A stretch of DNA of 64,000 bases from Silurus meridionalis (taxonomy: Eukaryota; Chordata; Actinopteri; Siluriformes; Siluridae), in the NCBI RefSeq assembly GCF_014805685.1, contig NC_060900.1:8945950-9009949 (forward strand), read 5' to 3'. Position numbers and translations under genes: made by a program. Below the pieces are notes generated by a model, which saw only the letters and a list, made by a program, of their open reading frames with translations, had not been told where the DNA came from and ran no database searches. Positions 1 through 13,884 of the stretch are shown here, piece by piece. Every line of letters begins with the position of its first letter. The stretch's first letter is position 1.

Positions 1-1395
1 AAAACATTCATTATTTCTTCCTCAGGAAGGAGGAACTGGGAAGAGTCTCTCAAAGCATGTTATTATCTGGAGCCACATTTGGCAGACATTTCCTAACTGA
101 CAGTTGAACTACAATGTTTAACTTTGGTTTCAGCACTGTGTCAGAAACACATCAGATTTTGTCTTTACAAGCTCACATGCACTGCCGGCAGACTCGCACT
201 GCTATCCACCCTCAAAATGGTAATGGTTTGAACTGTGCAACTCATGGTACAGCATGCACAGTTCTACTCAATTTGGTCATGAAGGCGTTCACTGATCTAT
301 GGTGTGAGTCAAATGCTGTTAGTTTGACTGGAGAAAGCGATATATTCAGCCATTTATATGTTCAGGGATATTTTTAATAGTCAGATACTCACCTAAAACT
401 GGTACACTGATGAGGAGGTTGATGAGGTTCTGATGAGGTTGGATGATAAGTCATTAAACATAATGGCTCTTTACTAATTTGATTTATGGATGGCACCAAG
501 AATGTTGAAATGAATCCTGCAAATGTATCTTATAGTGTCACCCTTTTAAATTGTCTGTCTAGGTGTTAAATGCATGCGGAAGGAGGAATGAAATAGAATA
601 CCATGTTACATGTGTAACTATGGTTCTATAAACACATAATAGCCACATATTGTTTATAGAACATTTTTGTTATGATGCTCCACATACAATTTTTCACACA
701 TTACAAAATACATTATAAGCCATGAGTTAGCCTGGTCACATGATTTACTTGTGCTAGTAAATGGCTATACATGGTGTTGCATTGACAATGGTGGATGTGC
801 CTCATTGCATCGTGACACAAATTATGTCAACTCATAGAGGAGAAAAATGTCTTCCTTGTGTTGCTGTGCACATAAGATCATTGCTCCTAATTCAGGTCTA
901 TATAAGTCCCTGTCCTATATATGATGATTAATGATTTGCCATAATGCTACACAACTTTGAAAATTACATTGAATCACACTTTCTCACACAGATAATGACT
1001 CAAGCTTCATCTACGAAACCTGTTATATAGCTGTCAGACCACACATTGACCTTGTGAATTAAAAAAAGAACTTTACACATCATCTGGGAATGATCTCAGT
1101 TTTATAGATTCAAGCTGAAATATATGTTAGGAAACCAAACACCTTCCCAACAACACAAACAGGTGCAAGGTTTGTCAGGCCATTAGGAGGTCCCAGTACT
1201 TAAGGTATGAGTTAAAACTGACAACAAAAGAATATAACTATTAAAGAATAATTTTAGTATTACAATCCCATCATGTCTGAAATTAGTGAAGAGCTTACCA
1301 TTAAATAATAACCTTTTTGCCAATTCTGTACTTTTCAAATGCTAATCATAAAGGGGTTCATAGACTATTTGTTGTAACTATAATGCTATAGAAAT

Positions 1396-1447
1396 TTCCA
1401 AATAATTTCCTGTGGGATCAATAAAAGAATTCTGATTCTAAATCTGG
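1396..1447 (+). mobile_element. LINE 3'-tail fragment
   Basis: The sequence tgtgggatcaataaa followed by an imperfect attctg repeat resembles the 3' ends of fish non-LTR elements, which finish with a polyadenylation-like ATAAA and a short tandem tail. No coding part is attached. Short and diverged, so tentative. Confidence 0.35.
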
Positions 1448-2410
1448 TATAATAATGCTTATTACTATAACAAGAGTTCTACTTAAAAAAAAAATAATAA
1501 TAAGCTTGTTTGTAGAAACAAAAAGGCACTACACACAAATATATTTTAATCATGCTTGTCCCAATAATTGCACCTAAATTACATTTATTTTTTTATTTAT
1601 TTTATTATTCACTAAACTCAAGTCAAGGAACAAAATAACTATACCTTAACCAACACCAGAAAGGTAACTAAAAGCTTCAATAAAACAGAGAGTAAGAGAG
1701 TATAGAGAGAGTATAAAGATTGCAATTTTCCTTGGTTTTTAAAAACATTTTAAGTTTAAAATAAAAATAATGTGTTGTATATTATTTTCAATGTATATAT
1801 CTTTTCCTTGCGCTTCTCAACAACACACTAAGGTTGATGTGGTTTTGGCATATTCAACTAAAATTAACAAAAGTCCAGTTTCGTAACATTCCTTCCTTGC
1901 AGACTTCCAGTATCCAAGCTAATAAATTAACTTAATGACGAAAATATTTAGCTTAGTGATTAGTTTATGACATTAAATAAGACATAATTTTGAACTTGTT
2001 ATGTTTTGATTTGCACTGGCGCTGCACATTACCACTTTGGATCTGCACCACAGACTCAACAGAGGAGAACAATGTTTTGAACTGGATGCCTGGAGAATAA
2101 ACCAATAATTCTTCTTATAACTTATTTTAGACAGGCTTTTATTTTTTTATAAATTTGCTAATCACACCAGATTGTAAATAAAATGGAAAATGTATGAACA
2201 CCTGTGACAACATCTAGTGATATGTAGATGAACAAAAAAGACTACTATGTTTTGCTTTATTGCTGGAAATAGAAAGAAGAACCCCAGATTGTCATCTAGA
2301 AACCAAGCACATCTTTTATGACCAGCTGAACTACAAGCACACATTAAAAATCTTTCACAACATTGGTACATTTCAATGGTGTACTTCACTAAACCGTATT
2401 TGTCTGTATT

Positions 2411-2495
2411 AGTCACTATGAATAATTTGAAACCTACATTGGTACTTTTCAAATTAGTCACTATGAATAATTTGAAACCTACATTGGTACTTTTC
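2411..2495 (+). repeat. 45-bp tandem duplication
   Basis: Two almost identical 45-bp units starting agtcactatgaataattt lie head to tail (2411-2455, 2456-2495). The second unit diverges after ggtacttttc. This looks like a recent local duplication. Confidence 0.85.
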
Positions 2496-3685
2496 ACTAT
2501 TACAATTACAATTGTAAACACCACCTTTGCAACTGCAATGTATTACAGTGGGGAGGAGCAAGTCAGGATGTACTGCTTTGAAGTAATAAATCATTTAAAT
2601 CTAATATACTTAAGATATGTCCTGTATGCTATATTAAAGCATAAATTAAAAGTGATTTCTGCTTCAGAGTACAAGAATATATAAATAATATACCATGACT
2701 TGACAATTAAATATACTTACAATATCAGTATATACGAAAAAAAAAAACCATTTATTTAAGTGTAATTCCTTATAGGATACGTAACTTATTGCTTTAAAAT
2801 ACACGTTTATGAAAATGCTAAAAGGTATAATTATCAAGGTGCGTGAAAGTAAAACTGTCCTTTTAATAATCTTTATATATGAAGTTTTATTGTTAACCTG
2901 AACTGAGAAGCATGTAAAAACAAAGGTCTCCTCTCTAAATGTCTATCAATCTCTCATTCAAGCTGAAATAATAAGGTTGAAGATTAGTTTCGCGTTCCAG
3001 ATTTCTGTCTTACTAAAGCAGCTCACACCTTAGACACCTACACATACAGGATTCTGACTAAATTGGCATAGAAAAACATCCCATATATAAGCAAACACAA
3101 ACCTGAACCACACCCTTATGCCAGTCCCTGAAGTAAAGCTTTACTAGGCTAAGAGACATATAATAAAAATATACATAAATGAAACAAAAAAATATTTATA
3201 TATACAAATATATATATATTTGTATAAATTGGCAGGCATGGCTGAAAGTGATATGTTTGATAAGTATGTAACAGATTCATTACTGTTTTTTTTTTATTTG
3301 TTCATTTTTTGTACAGAAAAAGAATTGAACAGCAGCCTGAGCTATTCTAATTGCAGTTTGTTATCTCTGGCACTAGGCAGGCTGCTTAGAGGCAACAAGC
3401 TCAAACAAAAAGTCAGTCATGTTGGCTGCCGGCAATTACCAGCCTCAGGTCTCACCGCAGCCCACTAAAGTTAGCTGCCACAGTTAGCATTCCAGCCATC
3501 CATCCATCTTTCACTAAACAAAAGTCAGATGGTTAGGGAATAGCCAAACCAAACTCTAGAATGATGAAGAGGATGGCAATGGAATGTAGGGGAAGAAGGC
3601 CACACTGGTGTCAGAAAAAAGTGACCATTTTCAGAATGAATATTTAACAAGAACATGCAAAAACAAGAAACATTTAGAATTTAAA

Positions 3686-3686
<1 letters not shown>

Positions 3687-3741
<55 letters not shown>
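3687..3741 (+). repeat. (AT)n microsatellite
   Basis: Uninterrupted AT dinucleotide run of about 27 units. Confidence 0.97.
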
Positions 3742-3744
<3 letters not shown>

Positions 3745-6100
3745 ATAATGACATCATTATTTATAAAGGAAGAAGCTCACCATTGCTTGTCTGATCTGCT
3801 GTCGCTGGATTTCAATCCATTTTTATAAAAAAGTTTATTACGTTCAAACAAGGTCATTCCTTCTCATATTTCTCTGCAAATTATGTAAAAAGCCCAAGTA
3901 CCTTTTAGAGAAATGGCATACACATAAATCTATTTTAGACTAATGGATAGTAAATAACTTTTTTTTAAATAATAGCTTTTTTATGCATAGTTATCTAGTA
4001 AAGATGTAATCATTACTGACTTTTCCAAAACTAAAGTTTTCATTGGGCCTATTCGGGATGTGTCATTTAAATACACTTTCGCCTCAAGGCTCTATCTATA
4101 GCACATGCTTCCAAATCTCATCACCTACAGCACTAGAAACATCAACCGAGACAAGATAACTGTCATAGAATTATCCTGCTTTCTGCACATTGTCAACCTG
4201 ATGTAAAAAATATATGATATATAGAGGAAATAAATAGTGTGAAGAGAAAACACCAAATCTGGCAGTCAGACAGTTTTTTCCAGAAGTACAAAAAAAAATG
4301 TTGTACCTAAATTTTAAATATAAAATATTTTACAATTACATTATAGAAGTTTCCACTTTGTGTAGCCGAGTACGTTTTCAAGCATGTATAAGGCATTTTA
4401 GTGGCCTTTTGGGTTAACCAATAAATTTCAGCTTTGCCTACCCCTGACATAAATAATAATGTTGTTCTATAATGGCTAATCGAAACATTTAATAGCAAAT
4501 ATTCACATTCCCAGGTTCTACTTTAAAAGTCACTACCACTCACAACTTTTGCATCCTATCCACACTGACGCACTATAAATTTAACCTAGAACTCAGAGGC
4601 AGTGACTTACTTTTGGTCCAGCATTCACCATAAAAGGTGCATTAAACCTTCTGTGGCTACAGGAAAAGCACAGCTTTTTTTGTTTTTAACCACCTCTTAA
4701 GATAAAGAGCCCTTTTTTTCTCTGGCATTCAAAGAGAGTGCATTTTTCGGCAAAGGACGAACGAGAACAAGGAGAGGGGCTTATATGTAGCAGTTGTGTA
4801 CCAATAAACATAATGAATTCCATGTGCCATTTAGTTTTTTTTTTTTTTTTCCTGGGGGCTAATTCTGACATTCCTTCGTTTTTATGTCATTCTTCTGGTG
4901 GGTCATTACTGTGGCCCACGTACCCCCTAGAGAAACTTAATAGCACTGAGAGAAATGCGTATCACAGCAAGATGATACTGATAAAGCGTGTGTTTGTATT
5001 TTTATGTGCATGATGCTTTTTGTGTAGTGTGCATATGGGTATTTATAACCAAGTATCTTTAGAAGTGTGTGTATATTTAAATCTGTTTGTGTTCTCTTGC
5101 TTACATGTGCATTTGTGTTTGTGTGCTGTGGCTAAAATGTTCATAGACGGCTACCTTAGCTATTGAGTTACACACATATGTTCTTTATGGGCAGCCTAAT
5201 GGAGCTGGGTACTTCCTCTGCCCCCAAATGCAGGCTGATGTGTTACAGTATTGTTTGAAAGGCAAAAGAGTGGATTAAGGGAGTAAGCAAATGAAGCAAG
5301 ATTAGAAAAAAGCCTTTTTTATCTGATAGAAATCTGAGCTAGAATAAGAAAGAAATTAACTGTGCACATTCTATCAACCTAGCTTGAACAAACACACAGC
5401 TGGGATGTTGATATTGAAGATGGATATGTGCATGTGTATGCACCTATTTGTGTGTCTTGCACGTCGTTTGTTTTTTTTTAGCCTTTTGTCTTTAAAGATT
5501 TATGGATGATGTGTTGTAAAAAATACTTTGAAGAAATGTATGTGCAGCCAAATTTTTGTTTTTATAAGACACTCCTTTAACTTATATGTCTGTAAATGCG
5601 ACATGCTTTTATCCAAAACACCACAACTGTGACCATCATGTGTAAAGGAGCGCTCTTACGTGAGAACAAACACTTTGGGTACGTGCCCTTCAAATACAAA
5701 TACAGACACGCACACACACTTTACTATGAGGATTTTCTATTGAGTGCATTCTTTAGCCACCCCCCAGTCAGCCACCAAGTCCAATCCTCGCACATTCATA
5801 TCATACCTGCCCTTCCTGTCCTTTTTAGCTATTTTACCTATGAAATAATGAACAATTAGACTGGGTGTAAATACGTTCCCGAAAGTCGACAAAGGACATC
5901 TATGTGTACATGCATGGAAGATGACACACCCTCTGCCCCAGAAACCTTTTGTCTTTAAGCATAGCACAGGGTCAGTGAACCAACAAAAAACATAAAAATA
6001 AAAAAGCCACAACATTCAGTTCTGGTGGTGCAACAATAACAAAGTATGGTTTACTTTTACTGTAAAGGGTCAATGCATTAACTAAAGCAACTGTCTGCAA

Positions 6101-6102
6101 TT

Positions 6103-6170
<68 letters not shown>

Positions 6171-6184
6171 TTTTTCTTTCTTTT
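6101..6184 (+). repeat. (TTTC)n microsatellite
   Basis: About 20 TTTC tetranucleotides with one interruption near the right end. The lysine/glutamate/arginine ORF on the minus strand is only a translation of this repeat. Confidence 0.97.
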
Positions 6185-7710
6185 GCACATTTTGTACAGT
6201 CCAATTAAAAGAATGAATGAAAACAGGTCGGAAGTCTTACGCAGCTTTAACCCCTTAAAGACTCTCAGAACTCCAGACTCTCAGAACTTAATTCCTTTCA
6301 GATTAGTTTCACAGTGAGTAATTCACAATAGGTACTTAATGACATACTCTAAGATGAATAACTGAATAGTAAGGAGGTCACCAGGAATCTTGTCAGGAGG
6401 TTATGTAATATTGGAGTTGAGAGCTATCTTATTAGGCATAATAAGGCATAGAAGACAAAACATAATTATGTCATGTGACCTTTGAGTGCATCATTACTCA
6501 TTACATTAGCAAACCTCCAATCATTTTGAAGATTATTTACCAACCATTTAAATCTTCATGTTTGTGTCGAATAAAGAAATAAATTGCATTTACCGAGTTA
6601 TAAGAAAAGTGTTGAATGGATAAATAAAAATTAAGTTCAGTTCAGTTAATTTTTCATTGCTTGACTTTTCATTTGTACAAATCTGTATTTAATTAAAGCT
6701 GAAACAAATGCACAAATGCTTTAAACAACGATGACTCAACTTGCTATGTCTTCATATAAGCTTGAGCAGGTGCCTGCAGCTGTAGTTCATATGCTCACAG
6801 CTTTTCAAATGTACAAGAAGACTGAGCACCAAAGCTATATAACATGAAACAGTGTGTGAAACTGTAACTGTAACCTGAATGCCTAGAGAGAAAAAAAAAT
6901 GTTGAAAGGAGAAAAAAAAAAGATGCATTCTTAGGGCAAGTATGCAGTGCAAAAAAGATACAGATGGTGAACCAAAAGATTTACACTTGAAGGAAGAAAG
7001 AATGAAGTGATGGACTGAGAGGAAATCCAGTGAAGAAGAACATATGGGAAGGGCCCCCCATAACCACATATGCTAAGAATAGAGACATCAGATTCTGCTC
7101 AGGAACTTGTTTGTAGGGCTGAGCAAAGAGTAGAATAAGTGGGGAAAATCAAGCTGGAAAAACCTGCTGTTGCACAGTTGCCTGTCATATGTGACTCTGT
7201 TAGCCACATGCTCAAAACCTAAAACTAACATTAACCCTGCCTCTTTATTTAAATTTGCATTGTGGAACACACACTTGTCTTTTCTCATTTTATTTTATTT
7301 TAATATATTTCAAAAGTTTACTCAATGACAAGTTGCAGTTCTTCTCTGAAGGTCATCGTTACATTAAATAAGATCCACAAATTTTCTTTTTCTAAACATG
7401 AATGCAAATTTACTCTTACAATTACCCTGAGGCACCTGATGCTCTTTAATTTAAACTAAGCAACAAACAAATGTTCCATTATTGGTTCTTTAAATAACTA
7501 AAAGGAGAAAACGTTTAAAAATAGAGAAATAAAATTATTATCAGAAAAGAAATCTTATAGGTGACATCAATCAACCTTTGTCCTCTAACAGTATAATACA
7601 TATTTCATTGAAAAATACATACATACACAGAATTTATACAATATTATACCATATGGTAAGCCCTAGAAATATCTAGAAGGGTTTAGTGATACAAGTCTTT
7701 ATCCCTTACA

Positions 7711-7711
7711 T

Positions 7712-7789
<78 letters not shown>

Positions 7790-7841
7790 TTTATGTACAT
7801 GATATGTATGTGTGTGTGTGTGTGTGTCTCTCTCTCTCTCT
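7711..7841 (+). repeat. compound (GT)n(AT)n...(GT)n(CT)n microsatellite
   Basis: A short GT run passes into about 33 AT units. After a 20-bp break there are about 11 GT units and then CT units. Overlapping ORFs here are repeat translations. Confidence 0.95.
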
Positions 7842-8708
7842 GCGTCTTAGTGCATATGTCACGCAGACTAAGGCAGAGGATCAGATGTATGATAGGAGAT
7901 GGAGAGAAATGGAAACTGTACACGATCTCTTCACTAAGGAATTTATCAATCTATTACATGGTTTCAGTGAAGCCATTATGGTTTTGGGTTTCTTTCCAGA
8001 TCTTCTGTAAATGAAGGTCTTTTCCATTTGACAAATGGCTTTTGCCAAAAAGCCAAAAAAGAATAATGAAGTAAGCAAAGGAAGAAGGTGGATATCTGCA
8101 GGAAAGAGGTTTTTTTTACATTTATTCTTAGTGTATAAAACTTGGACTCTTTCCACAGGAAAAACAAAAAAACAAGTTGTCTACAATTATTCTGTAATCT
8201 TCATCAATTAAAATTCTTATCCAATTAATTTTTCTTCAAATGTGGTTGAAAATTAACTTAACCAATATTTTAAGGTTGAAAGTTCTGGAGTTTGCACCTA
8301 AATTAAAAAAAACAATATTAGCTTATAAGCTAATGTCAAACTTCTTATACATAATGGTAGTTAATTATTCTATGAGTAGGATCTATCAAAGTAATTACAA
8401 CTACTACTCAGTCCTTCCTTTGTCTTTCAGTGAAGTGCAACTCCAGCAGTAATTATTGCTTTTTTAACCAGTGTCCTCACTGGCGTGGCATGTTGCAATC
8501 ACTGCCTGACTCCGAAGAATATCAGACTTATAATTTTTTAATTGTTACAGCAAAGAAAACAAAGTGCTTCAATACCAAGTCTGCCCTGCAGCAATAAAAA
8601 CCCGAAACACATGAAGTTTAATCATGCTAAGCTCAACAGAATATAGATGTCACAAAGAATAAAGGGTTTGTGTGTCTATTGACCCCTTGGACAAGTCACT
8701 GTCACAAG

Positions 8709-8890
8709 TGACATGTAGCTCAGTGGTTAAGACATAATCTGATCGAAAGGTTGTGAGTTTTAATCTCAGCACCACCAAGTTGCTACTGTTGGGCACTTAA
8801 AGCAAGACCTTTAACCCTCAAGTGCTCAGTTGTATAAATAAGTTCATTCTCAAAGTTGCTCTGGATAAGGCCAAATGCAGTAAATGTAAA
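8709..8890 (+). mobile_element. tRNA-derived SINE
   Basis: The head contains an A-box-like gtagctcagtggttaaga and a B-box-like ggttgtgagttttaatctc about 35 bp later. The body has caccaccaagttgctactgttgggc and a 3' part with gctctggataagg and ccaaatgcagtaaatgtaaa. This is the standard arrangement of a widespread fish SINE with an L2-type 3' end. Relative to the family consensus I remember, a few bases are lost between ggataagg and ccaaatgc. No clear target duplication was seen. Confidence 0.85.
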
Positions 8891-9840
8891 CATGTTCTCT
8901 ACTGCACCTCGGAAAAACCTTTAAACATGTATAACATTTAGAAAACACTTCAAATATAGTTACACTCACCCAAGTTTACTGTCACTCTCTGATTGTCATA
9001 CATGTAGCAACATAAACCACCAGAATTATCGTCTAATGGTCATTCATTTACTCTTGCATCAATACCCGCTTGATTCATTTAGACTTGATTCATTCACTAT
9101 CAGAACTTTTGGTTTGATCAAGTATCTCATTCAAAGTATTGAGTGCACAGCAGGTACAAAATATTTCTCACTTTTTGAGCAATCTGTTCTTGCCACTAAG
9201 AACAAAGTACTAGCCTGGGCAACCAAAGGCGTTATCTTCAGAACTGCATGCATCCTTTGGGAGCAACATCTGCCACTGAGCTTAAGGGAAAGCAAGATTA
9301 AAGACAAGGTCCTTAGGCTGTTCAAGTGAGGGACCAGCATCCTGAGCTAAGCGTTGTGACAAAGCGATGTCCTAAAGCCAGCAGGGAGGCAGTGTGGCCT
9401 CCTCAGACAGGAAGGCAGAGCGACAGAGGAGGGAGAATGGGATATGGTTAAAGGGTGATCATCACCAAGCAACTTCTAGCCTGTTACTCTCAAAGTTTGC
9501 AATTCCTCTCTAGGATTGTCTCATGCTTGGATAAATACATTTTTGTTATATCCATTTTAAAGGTCTGGCTTTCTGTCATGTAATATGAGTGCATCAGATT
9601 GAAAATTTAATTCAAACTGCAAACACTAATTTACATGAAACTTAAACAAGAAAACCATAACCTGGACTTGAGCAAAAAAAATGACAATATTGGAAGAACC
9701 AAGCAAAACAATGAGGAACACATTGAATTTTATGGGTGGTTCATTTTAACAGAGAGAAAGAATATAATTATTTATTATTGACAAGCACCTACTGTGTAAT
9801 TCTGGGCTGAATTATTACTTATCTCGAAATCATTCTTACC

Positions 9841-9915
9841 CCAGGTGAGATTTAGCATGCAGCGCCAGAGCGAGGGCGATTGACTTATCTTGTATTTCTT
9901 TCAATTTGGAATTAT
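9841..9915 (-). mobile_element. Tc1/mariner fragment, inverted relative to the next one
   Basis: The core gattgacttatcttgtattt is the reverse complement of a stretch at 10318-10350 inside the next Tc1 fragment and corresponds to the DNA-binding domain/linker part of a transposase gene. Only about 75 bp can be recognised. Confidence 0.6.
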
Positions 9916-10023
9916 TATTATTTATAATAAAAAAATCTATTATAATTATTATCATATTATAATAATATTAAATATGAATATTTTTATAATTAATATTATA
10001 TATACATTTATTTGTATTTAATT

Positions 10024-10625
10024 GCGTGAAATAAGTACTTGATCCCCTACCAACCAACAAGAATTCTGACTCCCACACACCCATATAAGTCCTGTCCCTT
10101 TAATTATATCATTATGTGTATAAAAGACATTCGTCATAGAATCAAACTCTTCCATTTAAACCTTTTCACCACCATGGGCAAGACCAAAGGACTGTCAAAG
10201 GATGTCAGGGACAATGTAGTAGACCTGCACAAGGGTAGAATGGGCTACAAGACCAGCAGCAAAAAGCTTGGTGAGAAAGAGACCACTGTCGGCGCGATAA
10301 TTCGAAAATGATAGAAATACAAGATAAGTCAATCACCCTAGCGATCAGGGCAGAATTACATGGGAGGAGCTTGTCAATGAACTCAAAGGAGCTGAGGCCA
10401 CAGTCACCAAGAAAACCACTGGTAACACACCAAGGTCCTTCTGCTCAAGAATGTACATGAACAGGCCTGTCTGAAGTTTGCCAATGAACACCTGGATGAT
10501 TCAGAGAAGGCTTAGGAGGATGTGATGTGGTCAGTTGAGATAAAGCTACCATAAAAATTCTAGACTGTTTATTTCTTTGTAAGGGGCTCAAAGGGGGATC
10601 AAATAATTGTTTCCTCCACTGTACT
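10024..10625 (+). mobile_element. internally deleted Tc1-like transposon
   Basis: The left end reads gtgaaataagtacttgatcc and the right end ggggatcaaataattgtttcc, imperfect inverted repeats with the shared core ttgatcccc/ggggatcaa. Between them are only the start and a small central part of a transposase gene, so the element is about 600 bp rather than the usual 1.5 kb. Confidence 0.75.
10174..10560 (+). pseudogene. Tc1 transposase remnant
   Basis: The gene begins [14 protein letters not shown] with a paired-like helix-turn-helix region and runs to GAIIRK, where a TGA stops it at 10309. Downstream, in other frames, are recognisable pieces of the linker (KGAEATVTKKTTGNT) and of the start of the DDE domain (FANEHLDDSEKA, then a TAG, then DVMWS). 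The catalytic aspartate, which follows MWS in relatives, is replaced (MWSVEI), and everything after it is missing. Non-functional. Confidence 0.8.
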
Positions 10626-12068
10626 AACATACTGCTGTTCGGAAAACAGTTGCTTAAAATTAAATATTGTTGAAACAAAATAATCACAGATTATCTTACA
10701 TCATGGTTCACTTGTTCCTGAACCCTTCCTGCCAGTAAACTCCTTCCACTGCCCACTGCTCAAAATCCATGGTTGCGTCTGACAAGTGTTTTTCTTTTCA
10801 CCAGTCCAACAAACAGCTACAAAGAACTCAAAAATATTGGTGATCCAACTTGCTCTTCAGAATCCTAATTTGTGTGGGGTTTTTTTTTGGAGTCATAAAT
10901 ATAGACAATAATTAAAGGAGTAATTATCTACCATAGAGGTCGTCAGCCACCAAATCCCTTGTCCCTAAAGCAATATCATTACAATGCCAATTCAGACTGA
11001 TTTCACCATAACAAACACTCAAGTGTTTAAGTCAGGTAACAGGGTTTTCTTTTAATAAAGATTTCTGGGTATGACATACAGTACATGAATAATAATACAT
11101 AATATGAATTATTTACATTAATATAATGTATTAATATTATCAATACATAACATGACTTATTTACAAAGTAAATTTTATGCATATTTGGGCCCAGACATTT
11201 GCGTGCCTCTCTATGTAACCAAGTTTAAGTCATTAATTCCTAGCAAACATAGTAAAGATACTGTATGTAAAAAGTAATAAAGGTCAATGCGTGAAATGTG
11301 TGCATGATTAAATGTGGCACAGCTTGACAAAGGATGACTGGTGGTGTAAGATTCTGTGAATTGGAGTTCCTTGAAGTCAGAAAATAAATAGTTAAAATGA
11401 TGTCAACAGGTCTACTAGTATACAGTATAACAAATACATGTATATTTTTATATTTATATAATGATTTCATGATCATATCAATGTTTGTCAAATTGAAAGA
11501 GAAGTTTGATGAGATGTAAAGAAAGATTAAAGAAAGTTTGGCAATACAGCGGCTTACTACAAAGTCAAACAGAGCTACTGCAAAAATCCTTAAGATTTCA
11601 AAAGGCAGGAAAGAAGACAGGATTTTCTGGGTTTCTTGACTGTGATTGTGTGCAAGAACGTATAGCTTTTACACAACATGACATTTGGGTAAAATTAAAA
11701 GTGCATGTTCAAGCAGTTATTAAGATCTGTCACCTTACTATTGTGATAAACAATGATACATGCTCATATAATTGAACAAAATTCCGGGTTAAATGCACAT
11801 AGACCACCCCCACCCCACACCACCCCACCCCATGAAGAGACACCAATAACATGGCTCAACTGCTCTCCCCTTGAGAGTCATGTGACCTGTTTTGGCGGTC
11901 TTTTCCAGCTGTATTTCTCCCAGACTTCTTTACTTTCAGCTAAAAGGCCAAAACTGCTTTTGGGATCGAAGCACTCACTCAAATTAGTGTCTCAATCCTC
12001 AAAAAAACTATCCAAATACCACAACCTCAAACACTGTCGTACTGTTCAAGGAATATAAGAGAGGGGGT

Positions 12069-12070
<2 letters not shown>

Positions 12071-12109
<39 letters not shown>
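12071..12109 (+). repeat. (GA)n microsatellite
   Basis: About 19 perfect GA units. Confidence 0.95.
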
Positions 12110-12116
<7 letters not shown>

Positions 12117-12825
12117 AGAGAGGGCACAGTTGGAGACAAGGGCGCCCTTGGCTTTGCCATCTGAATCCACTTAGATGTAAATTGGTTGTCTATCTGAATT
12201 AAGGGGAGCTTTGTGAGGGCAGCTCCACTAGCCTGTCACTCACAGGAGAGCATGCTCTCTTTCCTTCACTTACTCTCTCTGAAATGTTAGAACAATTTCT
12301 CATGTATTAAAATACAGTGAAAGAAGAACATCATCCTGCTATTTATAAATCACAGGAATTATTCAGAATTATTATAAGAACAAATTCTTTTGAAGAGCAA
12401 TGAACACACCTAGATAAACATGTATGTTTTAATTGGATATTTAAAATGCCTACAGAATTTAATATTTTTCAGAACTTTATTTCAAAGTTTAAAGGCAGTA
12501 TAAAAAACAATTACTAACAAGTTCTTATTAATTTGTCTACCTGGTTTTGTTTTTGTTTTGGGCGATGTTCAGAGACCTATGAGAACATATAAAGCTCCAC
12601 CCGAAGCTCTGGATAGAACTCAAAGTTGTGTAACCATGCCCCTATCAATTAATATGATTATTTAAGATATGTAATATGCATACCAAAAAAAAGATATAAG
12701 TACCAGAATACCTTCCTTTTAAATAGATGGACCTCATTACGCTAAACTCCATGATGCCATTAAAATGATTGATTAACACTTATGGCCTCAATACACATTT
12801 TGGAGAGTTTATAAATGACAAAATA

Positions 12826-12828
<3 letters not shown>

Positions 12829-12901
<73 letters not shown>
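12829..12901 (+). repeat. (TA)n microsatellite
   Basis: About 36 perfect TA units, 60 bp upstream of the foldback element at 12962. Confidence 0.97.
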
Positions 12902-12905
<4 letters not shown>

Positions 12906-12961
12906 CATATTTAAAAGATATATTACATGTATATATTTATGTATATATGTATAAATGTACA

Positions 12962-13258
<297 letters not shown>

Positions 13259-13884
13259 TGTAGTGAGCAATGCAGTCAGCTACAACAACCAAACCAACAC
13301 ATCACTGAAATGCTGCAAAACTTGTTTCAAACACTGTAAACACTAGTGAGGTATGCTGAACCCCTGATACTACCTGATACTCCAAAATATTTATACCTAA
13401 ATTATCTGAAAGCAAGTCCAGTTACTACAGAAGATTTCTCATACAGTATTCAACATTCAGTACATTATACACAATCATTCCAGTTTTACCAGTGATGATT
13501 TACCTTCTGTTAACAAGGAGTTTAAAGAAATGGACAGGCACAATCTGGGAAGTACAGATGAAGGCAAGATGTGCTATAAGTAGTTCACTTTCTTGTTCAA
13601 GGAGGTATTTGTTCAACCATTATAGGTTAAGGCACTTGAGAGAAACTGGCAACAGGCCAGCTGTTGAACACATGTCCATCTTCAATACATTTGCAATGAA
13701 CAATGATATCAATAGGCCCTGATTCCTGCTTATTAAAGAATACTGCAGGAGAAAAATCACACATAATTATATGTGCTAGCAGAAACAAGTCTGATCAATC
13801 ATCTTTGTGAAAAGAGACCACACTACTCAAATCTGGAAAACCCAGTCTCCATACGAATTTAAGTGCACTTTGCACTTTGGAGTC

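Noticed and set aside
5972..6190. ORF encoding repeated Lys-Glu-Arg-Lys
   Set aside because: It is only the translation of the (TTTC)n microsatellite.
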